DNA of 64,000 bases, taken from Microbacterium terrae. Its GTDB lineage: Bacteria > Actinomycetota > Actinomycetes > Actinomycetales > Microbacteriaceae. Positions 37,436-46,543 of this stretch are shown here, one piece after another. Position 1 is the first letter of the stretch. Each line of letters opens with the position of its first letter. The notes beneath the pieces were generated by a model. The model had not been told where the DNA came from. It made no database searches and saw only the letters and a program-made list of their open reading frames with translations. The DNA lies in NCBI RefSeq assembly GCF_017831975.1, contig NZ_JAFDSS010000001.1:2790001-2854000 (forward strand), given 5' to 3'. The position numbers and the translations under genes are program-made.

Positions 37436-38751
37436 TGAGTGTGATTGCCTCCCGCGGATCCCTTCGGGGAGTCGGCGTCACGATCGTGGGCGTCGTCGTC
37501 CTCGCGGCGCTCGGCATCGCCACGGGACTCGCGAGCGTCTGGCTTCCGGACTACGCCCTGCTCCTCGCCCTCGCCGTGCTTCTGATCGCCGTCGCGGCGA
37601 TCGACATGTCGCTCGTACCCGTGCTGGCCGTTCCCGGGGTGTTCCTCGTCCAGCGCATCGGCCCGATGAGCGGCTCGGATCTCCTCCTCGGGCTATCGGT
37701 GCTCATCGCACTTCTGCTCATCCGCGGTCGAGGGATCATCACCATGCAGCCTCTGCTGTGGTCGGGAGCCTTCTACCTCGCGCTCACCATGCCGCAGCTC
37801 ATCCTCAATCGGTACGCCGAGAACTACATCGAGTGGCTGCACGAGGTTGCGCTCGTCCTCGGCGCCATGGTCGTCGGGTTCGTCATCGGCCGTGAGGGCC
37901 ACGCCCGTCTCGCGTTGGGCCTGTACGTCGCCATCTGCGTTGGAATCGGCATCACGGCGGGTGTGACTGCGCTCGGCAACGGATTCCAGCCGGTGTATCT
38001 CGGGGTCTGGCACAAGAACGCCATCGGCGCCTTCCTCATGATCGGCTTCGTGATCGCGCTGGCCAATCCGCCGTGGCTCGGGTGGCCGCGGTGGTTCGCC
38101 TGGACTGCCGTGCTCGTGTGCGCCGCCGGAATGGCGGCGTCGCAATCCCGCCAGGCGATCGTCGGCGCACTCGTCGGCGCACTCATCATCGGCCTGCGCC
38201 CCCGCTTCCACAATGGCAAGCGTTCGCGATGGATGTGGATTGTCCTCATCCCCGCCGGCTGGTTCGTCTATCAGGAGGTCGCCGAACAGCTGACCTCCGA
38301 CAACGACTTCAGCTCCGCCGCGCAGCGGCTGACGTGGTACGCGTCGTCGATCGAGGTCTGGCTGCAATCGCCTCTGTTCGGGGTCGGCCACCGCTGGTGG
38401 ACGACGTGGCACACCGGCTACGGCGGGTTCCAGCCGCCGAACGCCGAACTCGAGGTGCTCACGACCGTCGGCATCCTCGGGCTCGTCGGCTTCCTCGGCA
38501 TGTTCGCCGGGGGGCTGTGGGCGCTCGCACGGATGAACCCCGTGTACGGCACCCTCGGCCTCGCCGTCGTGGCAGCGAAGTTCGCGCAGGGACAGTTCGA
38601 CCTCTACTGGGTCGCCGGACACGCCTCGCTCCTGTGGATCATCGCTGGCATCTGCTACGGGATCCAGGAGCGAGACAGAGCGAGCGGGGTCGAGCGGATC
38701 CCGCACGAGGTCCAGACCGTGTGGCGACGAACACGCGGCGTGCGCATCTGA
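37435..38751 (+). CDS. O-antigen ligase/Wzy-like polymerase
   Basis: This 438-residue polytopic protein has about eleven membrane segments. In the second half QSRQAIVGALVGAL and the extracytoplasmic part GVGHRWWTTWHTGYGGFQPPNAELEV, followed by a hydrophobic helix, match the O-antigen ligase/polymerase family. It should join repeat units or ligate chains outside the membrane. GTG at 37435 is directly behind TACCAT. Its TGA overlaps the next ATG by one base. It coexists with a Wzm/Wzt exporter in the same locus, which is not the standard pairing. Confidence 0.85.
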   Translation: MSVIASRGSLRGVGVTIVGVVVLAALGIATGLASVWLPDYALLLALAVLLIAVAAIDMSLVPVLAVPGVFLVQRIGPMSGSDLLLGLSVLIALLLIRGRGIITMQPLLWSGAFYLALTMPQLILNRYAENYIEWLHEVALVLGAMVVGFVIGREGHARLALGLYVAICVGIGITAGVTALGNGFQPVYLGVWHKNAIGAFLMIGFVIALANPPWLGWPRWFAWTAVLVCAAGMAASQSRQAIVGALVGALIIGLRPRFHNGKRSRWMWIVLIPAGWFVYQEVAEQLTSDNDFSSAAQRLTWYASSIEVWLQSPLFGVGHRWWTTWHTGYGGFQPPNAELEVLTTVGILGLVGFLGMFAGGLWALARMNPVYGTLGLAVVAAKFAQGQFDLYWVAGHASLLWIIAGICYGIQERDRASGVERIPHEVQTVWRRTRGVRI

Positions 38752-39899
38752 TGCGTCGTGTCATCCATGCGCTGACCCCCGGGGATCATTTCTCACCTCG
38801 GACCGGCTCGGCAATCCCCACGGTCGTCCACGGCATCGCCTCCGCCTCCGCCGACGACCCGGACTACGCCCACTCCGTTCTTGTCGAGTCCTCGACCTAC
38901 CGCCCCCGCTACACCAGCGCCGCGTCGATCGAGTATGCGGGCCGGGGCTACCCCGCGTCGTGGGAACGGGCCGTCGACCTCGGTCTGTCCCGCCTCGGCC
39001 TGCCGCGCGTGAGATCGCGCCGTTCGTACGGCCCGCTCGTGGACGCGATCGACGCGCGGGAGCCAGGCATTGTCATCGCGCACAACGCGCCGGTGCTTCC
39101 CGAGATGATCGCAGCGACACCGCACGCTGTCATCTACTACGCGCACAACGACCTCCCCCGCGGGATGTCCCGTCACGAGGCCACCCGCATGCTGGGCGCC
39201 GCCGTCGCCGTCGTCGTCGTCAGCGACGATCTGGCCGATCGCATCGCCGCGCGGGTGTCGCCATCGGTCTCCCAGCAGATCAGAGTCGTCGAGAACGGCG
39301 TCGACACCGACGCGTTCCAGCCGCCCGTGCGGACCGAGAGCGGCGACCGGACGCGCGTCATGTTCGTCGGGCGCGTCGTCGCGGAGAAGGGCCCCGACGT
39401 GCTGCTGCGCGCCGTGGCGGCTCTCGGCCGAGATGACGTCGACGTCGTCATCGTCGGAAGTCAGGGATTCGACCCGAAAGCAGCGCTCTCGCCTTACGAG
39501 CAGGAACTGCGCGCGCTGGCCGACGCCGTGCCCGGCACCGTCTCGTTCCGTCCGTTCGTCGACCGAGCGGCCCTCCCCGGGCAGCTCCAGTCGGCGGACG
39601 TCTTCGTCGCGCCGTCCCGGTGGGCGGAGCCCAGTGGGCTCACCATCGGCGAGGCCATGGCGACCGGTCTGCCGGTGATCGCGAGTGACATCGGTGGGAT
39701 CCCGAGCGTGATCGGCGACGCCGGACTTCTCGTTGAGCCCGGCGACGCCCCAGCCCTCGCCGCGGGCCTCGGCGCACTCCTCGACGATGACTCCCGCCGT
39801 GCGGCCCTCGGCGCGCGTGCCCGCGAGCGGGCGCAAGCACGTTCGTGGGCGCACACCTGGACACAGCTGCGCGGCGTTCTCGACGAGTCCGCCGACTGA
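38751..39899 (+). CDS. Glycosyltransferase family 4
   Basis: This 382-residue GT4 enzyme has HALTPGDHFSPRTGSAIPTV, VVENGVDTDAF, MFVGRVVAEKGPDVLL and EPSGLTIGEAMATGLPVIAS. It overlaps the polymerase-like gene by one base. Its TGA abuts the TCA (minus-strand stop) of the phosphatase gene with no base in between. Confidence 0.9.
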   Translation: MRRVIHALTPGDHFSPRTGSAIPTVVHGIASASADDPDYAHSVLVESSTYRPRYTSAASIEYAGRGYPASWERAVDLGLSRLGLPRVRSRRSYGPLVDAIDAREPGIVIAHNAPVLPEMIAATPHAVIYYAHNDLPRGMSRHEATRMLGAAVAVVVVSDDLADRIAARVSPSVSQQIRVVENGVDTDAFQPPVRTESGDRTRVMFVGRVVAEKGPDVLLRAVAALGRDDVDVVIVGSQGFDPKAALSPYEQELRALADAVPGTVSFRPFVDRAALPGQLQSADVFVAPSRWAEPSGLTIGEAMATGLPVIASDIGGIPSVIGDAGLLVEPGDAPALAAGLGALLDDDSRRAALGARARERAQARSWAHTWTQLRGVLDESAD

Positions 39900-40499
39900 T
39901 CAGGATCGCGTTGCGCCGAGCTCGCCCACGATGCGGCCGATCAGCCCCGTCAGCTCTCTCGCCATGCCGATCCAGTCCTCCACGGGCGAGTTGATCGGAT
40001 CGGCGACGTCGTCGCGCGCATCATCACCGAGCAGGTCGGTCGGGGGCCGGTCCATACCGGCAACGTCCAGCCATCGACCGAGCGCCGCGCGGCGGGGCTT
40101 CGGGTGCGTCGTGATCCATCGGTCGAACTGCTTGACAGTGAAGATGCGGCCGCGCAGGTGCGGGTTGTCGGCGACGAGCTCCCGCGCTTGCGCCTTCGCC
40201 AGAGTGAGGATGACGTCGAAGCCGTCGAGATCCGTCCTGTCGAGCTCGCGACTGCGGTGCGAGGTGAAGTCGATCCCCAACATCGCGCCCGTCTCGATGC
40301 CGGCGCGCGGCATGGAAGCGCCGCCCGTCATGAGGCCGCCGGAGTACACCTCCCAGGATCGGTCGGCGAGGCGCCGCGCGATCGCTGCGGCGAACGGCGA
40401 ACGGCACCGATTCGCCTGGCACACGAAGAGCACCTGGGCCACGCCCGGCACGGGGTCAGGTGACCGGACCGGAAACGCGATGTCGTGAGACGACGTCAT
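39900..40499 (-). CDS. Low-molecular-weight protein tyrosine phosphatase
   Basis: This 199-residue enzyme has the P-loop C-x5-R as CQANRCRS (C27, R33) and a candidate general acid in DDVADPINSP (D167). It should dephosphorylate the tyrosine kinase encoded directly upstream, as in the Wzb/Wzc pair controlling polymer length. Its ATG overlaps the kinase stop by 4 bp. It is slightly longer than typical members, with extra residues at the N-terminus. Confidence 0.92.
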   Translation of the reverse strand: MTSSHDIAFPVRSPDPVPGVAQVLFVCQANRCRSPFAAAIARRLADRSWEVYSGGLMTGGASMPRAGIETGAMLGIDFTSHRSRELDRTDLDGFDVILTLAKAQARELVADNPHLRGRIFTVKQFDRWITTHPKPRRAALGRWLDVAGMDRPPTDLLGDDARDDVADPINSPVEDWIGMARELTGLIGRIVGELGATRS

Positions 40500-42244
40500 G
40501 AGGCGTCGCTGGCGGTCTTTCGATCGGCGTCCGTGGTGTCGGGGCCGTCGGCTGCCTCGTCGCTGTCGGCGGCACGCGGGTCTTCACGATCCGCGCTCTC
40601 GGTTCCCGAGGCCCGGGTCCGGCTGCGCGGTGCAGGATCGGACGGGGCATCGAGCAATCGGCGGAGTTCTGCCACCGTGGCCGACGCCGCGGGGTCTTGT
40701 ATCGCCGGCACCTGCGGCACAGGTGCGTGGGCACCGCGATTCACATAGTACGAGGCATACGTCTTCGGAAGTTTGCGGCGACTGCGGTTCGCCACGACGC
40801 CGATCACCTCTGCACCCGCGGCGTGAAGCGCCGCAATCGTGTCCGCGAGGAGAACACGGTCGGTCTTGCGTACCGACGAGATCACTACTGCGCCATCCGA
40901 CTGGAGGGCCAGCAGCGCGGCGTCGGCCATTCCGATCGCGGGCGGCGAGTCGATGATCACCACGTCGGCGAGGCTGCGCAGATGGGCAACGATGTCGCCG
41001 AGTACGGGACGGGCCAGCAGATCCGCGGGGTCGGGCGGCTCGGCTCCGGCCGGCAGCACACGCAGCCGGCGGTAGCTGGTGGTGTTCAGTCGGCTCTCCA
41101 CCGAGGAACGAGCGAGAGTTTCGCCGATTTCGTGCTCTTGCAGGATTTCGGAGAGACCTTCGCCGTCGGCAGCGTCGTAGAAGTAACGACCCAGGTCGGG
41201 ACGGCGCAAGTCACCGCCGACCAGGATCACGGTCTTGCCTGCGCGCGCCCACGCCATGGCGAGGTTCGCAGACACGAACGACTTTCCGTCACCGGGTTCC
41301 ACGCTCGTGACAACGGCGACAGCCTGACGATCCGGGAGGAAGACCTGCAGGGTGGACCGCAGCGTGCGAAGACGCTCGCTCAGATCGGTCCGGTCATTGT
41401 GCGCGACAGGGAGGGGAGGATGAGTACTCGCCACACCGCGATCCCAGCTCAGCTCACCGAGCGAGCGGGCGCCGGAGGTCGACTCGATCTCCTCCTCACC
41501 GCGCAGCCGGTTGTCGAACTGATCACGGATGAGGGCCGCGGCGATCCCGACGATGAGGCCGGTCGCCAGCGCCAGGAGCAGGACGATGAGAGCCGAAGGA
41601 ACCGTCGGTTCTCCCGGCGCGGGGTTGGAGACGACGGCGGTCGCCGCGCCCGCATCGTTGACGCTCTCGATGGCGAGGTTGATAGTGGTCATCTTCGACA
41701 GCGCGGTGGCGAGATTTGTCGCGGCAATCGCGTCGCCTGGATCGTCGGCGACGGCCTGCTGAAGGTCCCGCGCCTCGGTGATCGCTTCGGCCTGGCGCTG
41801 TTGGAGGGTGACGAGCGCGGTGGCGAGCTGCTGGTCGACGTACGCCGTGTATGCCGACGCCACGGCAGCCGCGCGGCTCTGCGACTGGGTCGGCGACAAG
41901 CCCGTAGCGATGATCGCGACCCGAGCGAGCGGTGTGGTGCCGTCGATGACCACCTGAACAGAACCGGCCAGAGCACCCGGGTCCTCACCCAGCTGCTCTG
42001 CAGCCACATCCATCACCGCAGGCGACGTGACCGCCTCCTGACTCACATCGACCGAGACGCCGCCGATCTCGCCTGTGACAGCACCCTGGGTCACGACGCT
42101 GTTGAGGCGGACGACCTCTTGGCTCGAGTACGTGACGGTCCGCAGCTGCAGATACGCGAAGGCTGTGACGAGCGCCGCAAGCATGACGGCGACGATGATC
42201 CACCTGCGCTTCCACAGCACATCCAGAATCTGTCGGAGCGTCAA
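40496..42244 (-). CDS. Chain-length regulator fused to BY-kinase (Wzz-Wzc type)
   Basis: This 582-residue inner-membrane protein combines a Wzz-like domain between two helices (about residues 15-34 and 217-238) with a cytoplasmic BY-kinase: Walker A PGDGKS (317-322), Walker A' ILVGGDLRRP (340-349) and Walker B VVIIDSP (428-434). It sets polysaccharide chain length through a phosphorylation cycle. The TTG start is supported by GGGGGA. The last 80 residues have no tyrosine at all and are Asp/Ser/Thr/Arg-rich; the only nearby tyrosines are Y496, Y499 and Y500, so the usual C-terminal Tyr cluster is reduced or moved. Confidence 0.92.
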   Translation of the reverse strand: MTLRQILDVLWKRRWIIVAVMLAALVTAFAYLQLRTVTYSSQEVVRLNSVVTQGAVTGEIGGVSVDVSQEAVTSPAVMDVAAEQLGEDPGALAGSVQVVIDGTTPLARVAIIATGLSPTQSQSRAAAVASAYTAYVDQQLATALVTLQQRQAEAITEARDLQQAVADDPGDAIAATNLATALSKMTTINLAIESVNDAGAATAVVSNPAPGEPTVPSALIVLLLALATGLIVGIAAALIRDQFDNRLRGEEEIESTSGARSLGELSWDRGVASTHPPLPVAHNDRTDLSERLRTLRSTLQVFLPDRQAVAVVTSVEPGDGKSFVSANLAMAWARAGKTVILVGGDLRRPDLGRYFYDAADGEGLSEILQEHEIGETLARSSVESRLNTTSYRRLRVLPAGAEPPDPADLLARPVLGDIVAHLRSLADVVIIDSPPAIGMADAALLALQSDGAVVISSVRKTDRVLLADTIAALHAAGAEVIGVVANRSRRKLPKTYASYYVNRGAHAPVPQVPAIQDPAASATVAELRRLLDAPSDPAPRSRTRASGTESADREDPRAADSDEAADGPDTTDADRKTASDAS

Positions 42245-42301
42245 GACGAGTCCCCCAAAAGGCCATTGTGTCCCCGTGGACGTCAGGGCACCTGCTCTAG
42301 G

Positions 42302-43168
42302 TTACAGCGCCTCGTTCGGTGCATCTGCGCTGGAGCCGATCGCCTTCACCTGTGGCTGGACGCCGAGGGGGCGGTGCACGGCGAGGACCGACCCGAGGAG
42401 CCCCAGCACGCCGAGCACGATCGCGACGCCGAGTTGGGTCATGTGATCGCCGCCCCCGAATAGTCCGATCGCCTCCAGGAGATACAGGGATGCGACGACG
42501 ATGGCCAGCGCGGACCCGATGGCGACGCCCCTCCGCAGGCGTGAGACCGGGGCGACGTCCGTGCGGACGAACGCCGCCAGAGCGCACGACACCGCGCCGG
42601 TCAAGACGATTCCGCCGAACGTGTCGCTCGCCCGGTGCGCGAACGACAGGACCGAGCCGAGCGAGACGTAGGCGACGAGGGCGGCGAGTACGAAGACCAG
42701 CACGCGCGACATCCAAGGCGGGCGGCACCAGATCACGGCGACCGACGCTGCGAGGGCGATCGCCGCATGGGAGCTCGGGAATGTGTTGTGCGCGTATGCG
42801 AAGTCGCCGAGGTCCGGACGCGGCAGGACCGCCTTCATGCCGACCGATGCGACGGCGACGACCGCCACCAGGATGATCGACAGCAAGACAGGCGTCCATC
42901 GACGCTCGAGTGCCGCGGTCAAGGCAGCGACCGCGGCGACGGCGAGGAGTCCGTAGAGCACCACGCTGCGACCCTCGTAGAACGCGAGCCAGGCTTCGCC
43001 GCGCAACCACCCCAAGACGCCGAGGGAGCCCGCATCGATTCGCTGGCCCTCCGCGGTGCGGACTGCGACGACGTAGAAGATGACGAACCCTATGGCGTAG
43101 GCCAGGCTCAGGGATGCGAACCGCCAGGCTCTCCTCACGGTCTCCGACGATCCACCCCGCTCAGACAC
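42302..43168 (-). CDS. PAP2-family membrane phosphatase
   Basis: This 288-residue protein with about seven membrane helices has the PAP2 motifs K-x6-RP (KAVLPRP), PSSH (NTFPSSHAA) and S-x-x-x-HRASD. It may recycle undecaprenyl pyrophosphate released during polymer synthesis. It lies 57 bp upstream of the kinase gene on the same strand. The GTG start overlaps the stop of a small upstream reading frame. Confidence 0.88.
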   Translation of the reverse strand: MSERGGSSETVRRAWRFASLSLAYAIGFVIFYVVAVRTAEGQRIDAGSLGVLGWLRGEAWLAFYEGRSVVLYGLLAVAAVAALTAALERRWTPVLLSIILVAVVAVASVGMKAVLPRPDLGDFAYAHNTFPSSHAAIALAASVAVIWCRPPWMSRVLVFVLAALVAYVSLGSVLSFAHRASDTFGGIVLTGAVSCALAAFVRTDVAPVSRLRRGVAIGSALAIVVASLYLLEAIGLFGGGDHMTQLGVAIVLGVLGLLGSVLAVHRPLGVQPQVKAIGSSADAPNEAL

Positions 43169-43349
43169 GAGTCGGCCGCCTCAGCACCGCGCAGGACACC
43201 CGGGTCGCAGTCGCGACCTGCCGACGCGCCGGCGGAACGGCCGCAGCGAGCCCCTTCAGCACAGAGTCATCCCCCTTGCGACGCATGCCTCCGCTGGACG
43301 ACGAGTCACCCAGCGACCCCCGTGCGCCAGAATGCGTCCCGACGGCCAC
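43161..43349 (-). CDS. Possible 62-residue leader protein overlapping PAP2 start
   Basis: A 62-codon frame starts at GTG 43349 and ends 8 bases inside the PAP2 gene, an arrangement typical of coupled translation. A TATCGT box lies about 35 nt upstream. The product is basic, with no motif I recognise, and codon choice is only moderately GC3-rich. It may be a chance frame in a 287-bp gap that otherwise holds promoter sequence for the two divergent genes. Confidence 0.25.
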   Translation of the reverse strand: MAVGTHSGARGSLGDSSSSGGMRRKGDDSVLKGLAAAVPPARRQVATATRVSCAVLRRPTRV

Positions 43350-43443
43350 GCACGGAGTCTCTCATCCCCGGTCGTTGCGACGATAGCGAATCCCGCCTGG
43401 TCTGTGCGAGGAAATCTCTCGTGACCATTTCCCGCGGTCCTGC

Positions 43444-43456
43444 TAGCGTCTATCCA
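43444..43456 (+). promoter_or_regulatory. Leaderless -10 box
   Basis: TAGCGT (43444-43449) plus 6 nt leads to the ATG of the flavin reductase-like gene. Confidence 0.6.
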
Positions 43457-44049
43457 TGGGCAGCTCTGGGGGCACGCCTGATTTCGCTGAGCCGACGGTG
43501 GAATCGGATGGAATGACGCATCGTCGGCTGGGTCCGTCGTTGTCCGCCGACGACTTCAAGGGGCTGTTCCGGTGCCATCCGGGAGGGGTCGCCGTCGTCA
43601 CGGCGGAGGGCGAACACGGACCGGTCGCACTGACGGCGACGTCGGTCTCATCGGTCAGCGCCGATCCGCCGCTCCTCGTCTTCTCGCTGTCGGCGCTGTC
43701 ATCGGCGACCCCGACGATCGTGAGCGCCGAGACGGTGGTCGTCCACCTGCTCGACGCGAATGACCTCGGCCTCGCCCGCCTCTGCGCAGCCAAGGGCGCC
43801 GACCGCTTCGCCGACCAGGACAGCTGGACGCGTCTGGTGACCGGTGAGCACGTCTTCCACGGCGTGCGCGCGTGGGTGCGTTGCGCGGTCGTCAGTCGTA
43901 TGGAAGCGGGCGGCTCCACGGTGATCGCCGCACACGCGCTGCAGTCCACGATCTCTCGTGACGTGGAGTCGGGCGAGGCGGGCGAGGCGCTCGTGTACTA
44001 CAACCGGGCATGGCATCGCCTCGGCGAGCATTCGCTCATCTCGGACTGA
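43456..44049 (+). CDS. Flavin reductase family protein
   Basis: This 197-residue protein has the split-barrel FMN-binding fold of two-component monooxygenase reductases: FKGLFRCHPGGVAVVTAE, ALTATSVSSVSADPPLLVFSL, and a C-terminal LVYYNRAWHRL. It should reduce FMN or FAD with NAD(P)H and hand it to an oxygenase. No oxygenase is adjacent, but two ACAD-like proteins resembling such oxygenases are encoded 14-17 kb away. Leaderless start behind TAGCGT. Confidence 0.87.
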   Translation: MGSSGGTPDFAEPTVESDGMTHRRLGPSLSADDFKGLFRCHPGGVAVVTAEGEHGPVALTATSVSSVSADPPLLVFSLSALSSATPTIVSAETVVVHLLDANDLGLARLCAAKGADRFADQDSWTRLVTGEHVFHGVRAWVRCAVVSRMEAGGSTVIAAHALQSTISRDVESGEAGEALVYYNRAWHRLGEHSLISD

Positions 44050-44131
44050 CGCTTCACCGTCGGATGGCTCGCCGGGTGGCCGCACGGCCGTCCGTTCTTC
44101 CGTCCGACCAGGACTTCCCAGGAGTGCCGCG

Positions 44132-45385
44132 ATGAACAGCACTGCAAAGCGCGTCTTCGCCGTCGTGCTGTGGCTGGCGGTGATCGCCGTCGGTCTCTAC
44201 CTGAGCATGCAGCGCTACCGCGATGCCGTGAGCAGCGACATCGGCACCGACCTGCGCATCTTCGTCGATGCCGCCGACCGGATCCGAGACGGCGGGAGTC
44301 CCTACGACGCCCCCGGGTACGTCTACTCGCCGTTCGTCGCGTGGCTGCTCCTGCCATTCCCCGACTTCGCCGCCGCCGTCGGCCCGTGGACCGCGGCCTC
44401 GATCGCGGCTCTGTGGGGAGCGATCGCGTTCGTCGCTGCGACGTTCTGGCGGCAACTTTCGTGGTGGCAGCGGCCGGCGCTCGCCGGCATTTCGCTGGTC
44501 TCGGTCCTGTACAGCCCGCTCCTCTCGCTCGACCTGTGGTTCGGGCAGACCGATCCGTTCCTCCCGCTCGTCTCTGCGGCAGCGGTGTTCTTCGCATCGC
44601 GCAACCGTCAGGTGGCGAGCGGCGTCTCCTTGGCGTTCGGCGCGATCATCAAGAGCTGGCCGGTCGGACTCGGCCTGTGGATGTTCCGGCGCGGCGTGCG
44701 CCACCGTGGCCGGCTCATCGCCGCGACGATCGGCACCGGGGCGGCGTTCCTCGCTCTCGCCGTCATCCTCCACGGGCCCGATCTGTTCGGTGAATGGATC
44801 GAGCGCACGGTCGAGCTGAGCGCGCAACCCCTCATCGCGTTCTCCGTGTGGGGGGCGGGGCGGCACCTGTTCACCCAGACCCCCGCCCTCGAACCGCTGT
44901 TCATCGCACCGGCACTCGCGGCAGTCGTCTCCTGGGGCCTGGCCGCCGTGGTCGTCGGCCTGATCGTGTGGACGCTGCTGCGCCCAGGCGACGATGCACT
45001 GTCGATGTGGAACATCGCCGCCGGGGTCGTGCTCCTGCTGCCGGTGTCGCACCTCTGGTACCAGCTGCTCATCATCCCACTGCTGTGGACCTGGATCGCC
45101 CACGCTTTCACGACTCGGAGGCGACTCGAGCCGCTGATCGGGGTCGCCGCGCTGACCCTCTGGTGGGTGATCGTGTTCCGGCTCCCACCACTCGACAACC
45201 GCTTTGCGGAGAGCACGCCGCAGTACATCGGCGTCGTCGGCTCAACGCTGCTCGCACTCGCGGTGTCGGTCTTCCTCGCGGCGCGTCTCGATGCGCGCCG
45301 GCGTGCTGATCAGCTGGAGCCGACGGTGAGCCCCACGGCGCAGAGCGCGACGATGACGAGCATCCCGCCCGCGGCGAACGCGTAG
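44132..45385 (+). CDS. GT87-like (DUF2029) polytopic mannosyltransferase
   Basis: This 417-residue membrane protein has about ten helices. The first extracytoplasmic loop has SSDIGTDLRIFVDAADRI and the family segment YVYSPFVAWLLLPF, as in actinobacterial GT87 enzymes that use polyprenyl-phosphate mannose. The ATG has CAGGAG upstream. Its 3' end overlaps the end of the convergent acyltransferase gene by 76 bp. Confidence 0.82.
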   Translation: MNSTAKRVFAVVLWLAVIAVGLYLSMQRYRDAVSSDIGTDLRIFVDAADRIRDGGSPYDAPGYVYSPFVAWLLLPFPDFAAAVGPWTAASIAALWGAIAFVAATFWRQLSWWQRPALAGISLVSVLYSPLLSLDLWFGQTDPFLPLVSAAAVFFASRNRQVASGVSLAFGAIIKSWPVGLGLWMFRRGVRHRGRLIAATIGTGAAFLALAVILHGPDLFGEWIERTVELSAQPLIAFSVWGAGRHLFTQTPALEPLFIAPALAAVVSWGLAAVVVGLIVWTLLRPGDDALSMWNIAAGVVLLLPVSHLWYQLLIIPLLWTWIAHAFTTRRRLEPLIGVAALTLWWVIVFRLPPLDNRFAESTPQYIGVVGSTLLALAVSVFLAARLDARRRADQLEPTVSPTAQSATMTSIPPAANA

Positions 45386-46539
45386 GTGCGCCCGAGCGGC
45401 TTCCAGAACTCCGACGTGCGGAACGGATCCTCGACATACCGCTTCGAGAGCCAGCCCAGCAGGATCGACACCGCGACGATGGCCAGCGCCCCGACCGATC
45501 GCGCATTCTCCCCCGTCGCGAGCAGCACGAGCACGTAGATCGGCTGGTGCCACAGGTAGACGCCGTACGAGACATCGCCCAGGAACTGCACCGGCGCGAG
45601 GGCGCCGTACTTCGTGGGGCTGAGCCACGATGTGCGCGTCTCGCCCCAGATCACCAGCATGGCGCCGATGACCGGCGCGAGTGCGGCGGGCGCGGGATGC
45701 GCGTCGGTGTGAGGCTGCACGGCTGCGACGAGTATCAGCGCGAGCCCGGTCCACGAGCACACGTAGTGCATGGCGGCGGCGGTGCGCGACCCGAGCCGCA
45801 TGTGAGGCAGCCGGGGCACGAGAGCGAGCAGGCCACCGGCGGCGAACTCCCACGCGACCGACGGTGTCGAGCGCGCGGCATGCAGCGGATGCTGACCGGT
45901 CAGCCAGAGCGAGTAGATGAACGACACGGCGAACGCCACGACGAGCATGACTCCGATCGCCCGGAGGCGACGCGCGCGCGTGATGCCGCCCGATGACGGC
46001 AGCAGGCCGACGATCGCCAGGGCTGCCAGCATCAGCAGCGGCCAGGCGAGATAGAACTGCTCCTCGACCGACAGGGTCCAGAAGTGCTCGACCGGAAGCG
46101 CGTAGTCGACCCATGGCAGGAACCCGAGGTGTCGTGCGATCGACGCCCAGTTCTCGACGTAGAGCGCGCTGGCCGCCGACTCGATCAGGCTCGGCGCCCA
46201 CGAGGAGGACGGCAGCAGCAGCATCACGCCGACGATCGTCACGACGATCACCACGAAAGCCGCAGGAAGAAGGCGACGGATGCGGCGTGCCCAGAACTCC
46301 AGCAGACGGATCGAGCCGGTCCGCTCGACCTCCTTCAGCAGCTGGGCCGTGATGAGGAATCCGGAGATCACGAAGAAGACGTCGACGCCGATGTAGCCGC
46401 TCGGGACGCGGGACTCCCACAGGTGGAACAGCAGCACGAGGGTGACCGCGACGGCGCGCAGCGCCTGGATCTCCGGGCGCACCGCGTGGCGTGCGCCCTG
46501 TGCGAGCAGCGATTCTTTCGACTCCGGTGTCGCGCTCAT
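45310..46539 (-). CDS. Membrane acyltransferase family 3 (OafA-like), second copy
   Basis: This 409-residue protein with about ten helices has the R-x(10)-H motif in RAVAVTLVLLFHLW and GVDVFFVISGFLI. It should O-acetylate the polymer or a lipid-linked unit. It has no SGNH domain. It is the downstream partner of the GT2-GtrA gene (gap of 4 bp). The C-terminal 25 codons are antisense to the end of the GT87-like gene. Confidence 0.87.
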   Translation of the reverse strand: MSATPESKESLLAQGARHAVRPEIQALRAVAVTLVLLFHLWESRVPSGYIGVDVFFVISGFLITAQLLKEVERTGSIRLLEFWARRIRRLLPAAFVVIVVTIVGVMLLLPSSSWAPSLIESAASALYVENWASIARHLGFLPWVDYALPVEHFWTLSVEEQFYLAWPLLMLAALAIVGLLPSSGGITRARRLRAIGVMLVVAFAVSFIYSLWLTGQHPLHAARSTPSVAWEFAAGGLLALVPRLPHMRLGSRTAAAMHYVCSWTGLALILVAAVQPHTDAHPAPAALAPVIGAMLVIWGETRTSWLSPTKYGALAPVQFLGDVSYGVYLWHQPIYVLVLLATGENARSVGALAIVAVSILLGWLSKRYVEDPFRTSEFWKPLGRTYAFAAGGMLVIVALCAVGLTVGSS

Positions 46540-46543
46540 GCCG

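Noticed and set aside
40697..42463. 588-codon plus frame opposite the BY-kinase
   Set aside because: Antisense shadow; Walker motifs and membrane helices are on the minus strand.
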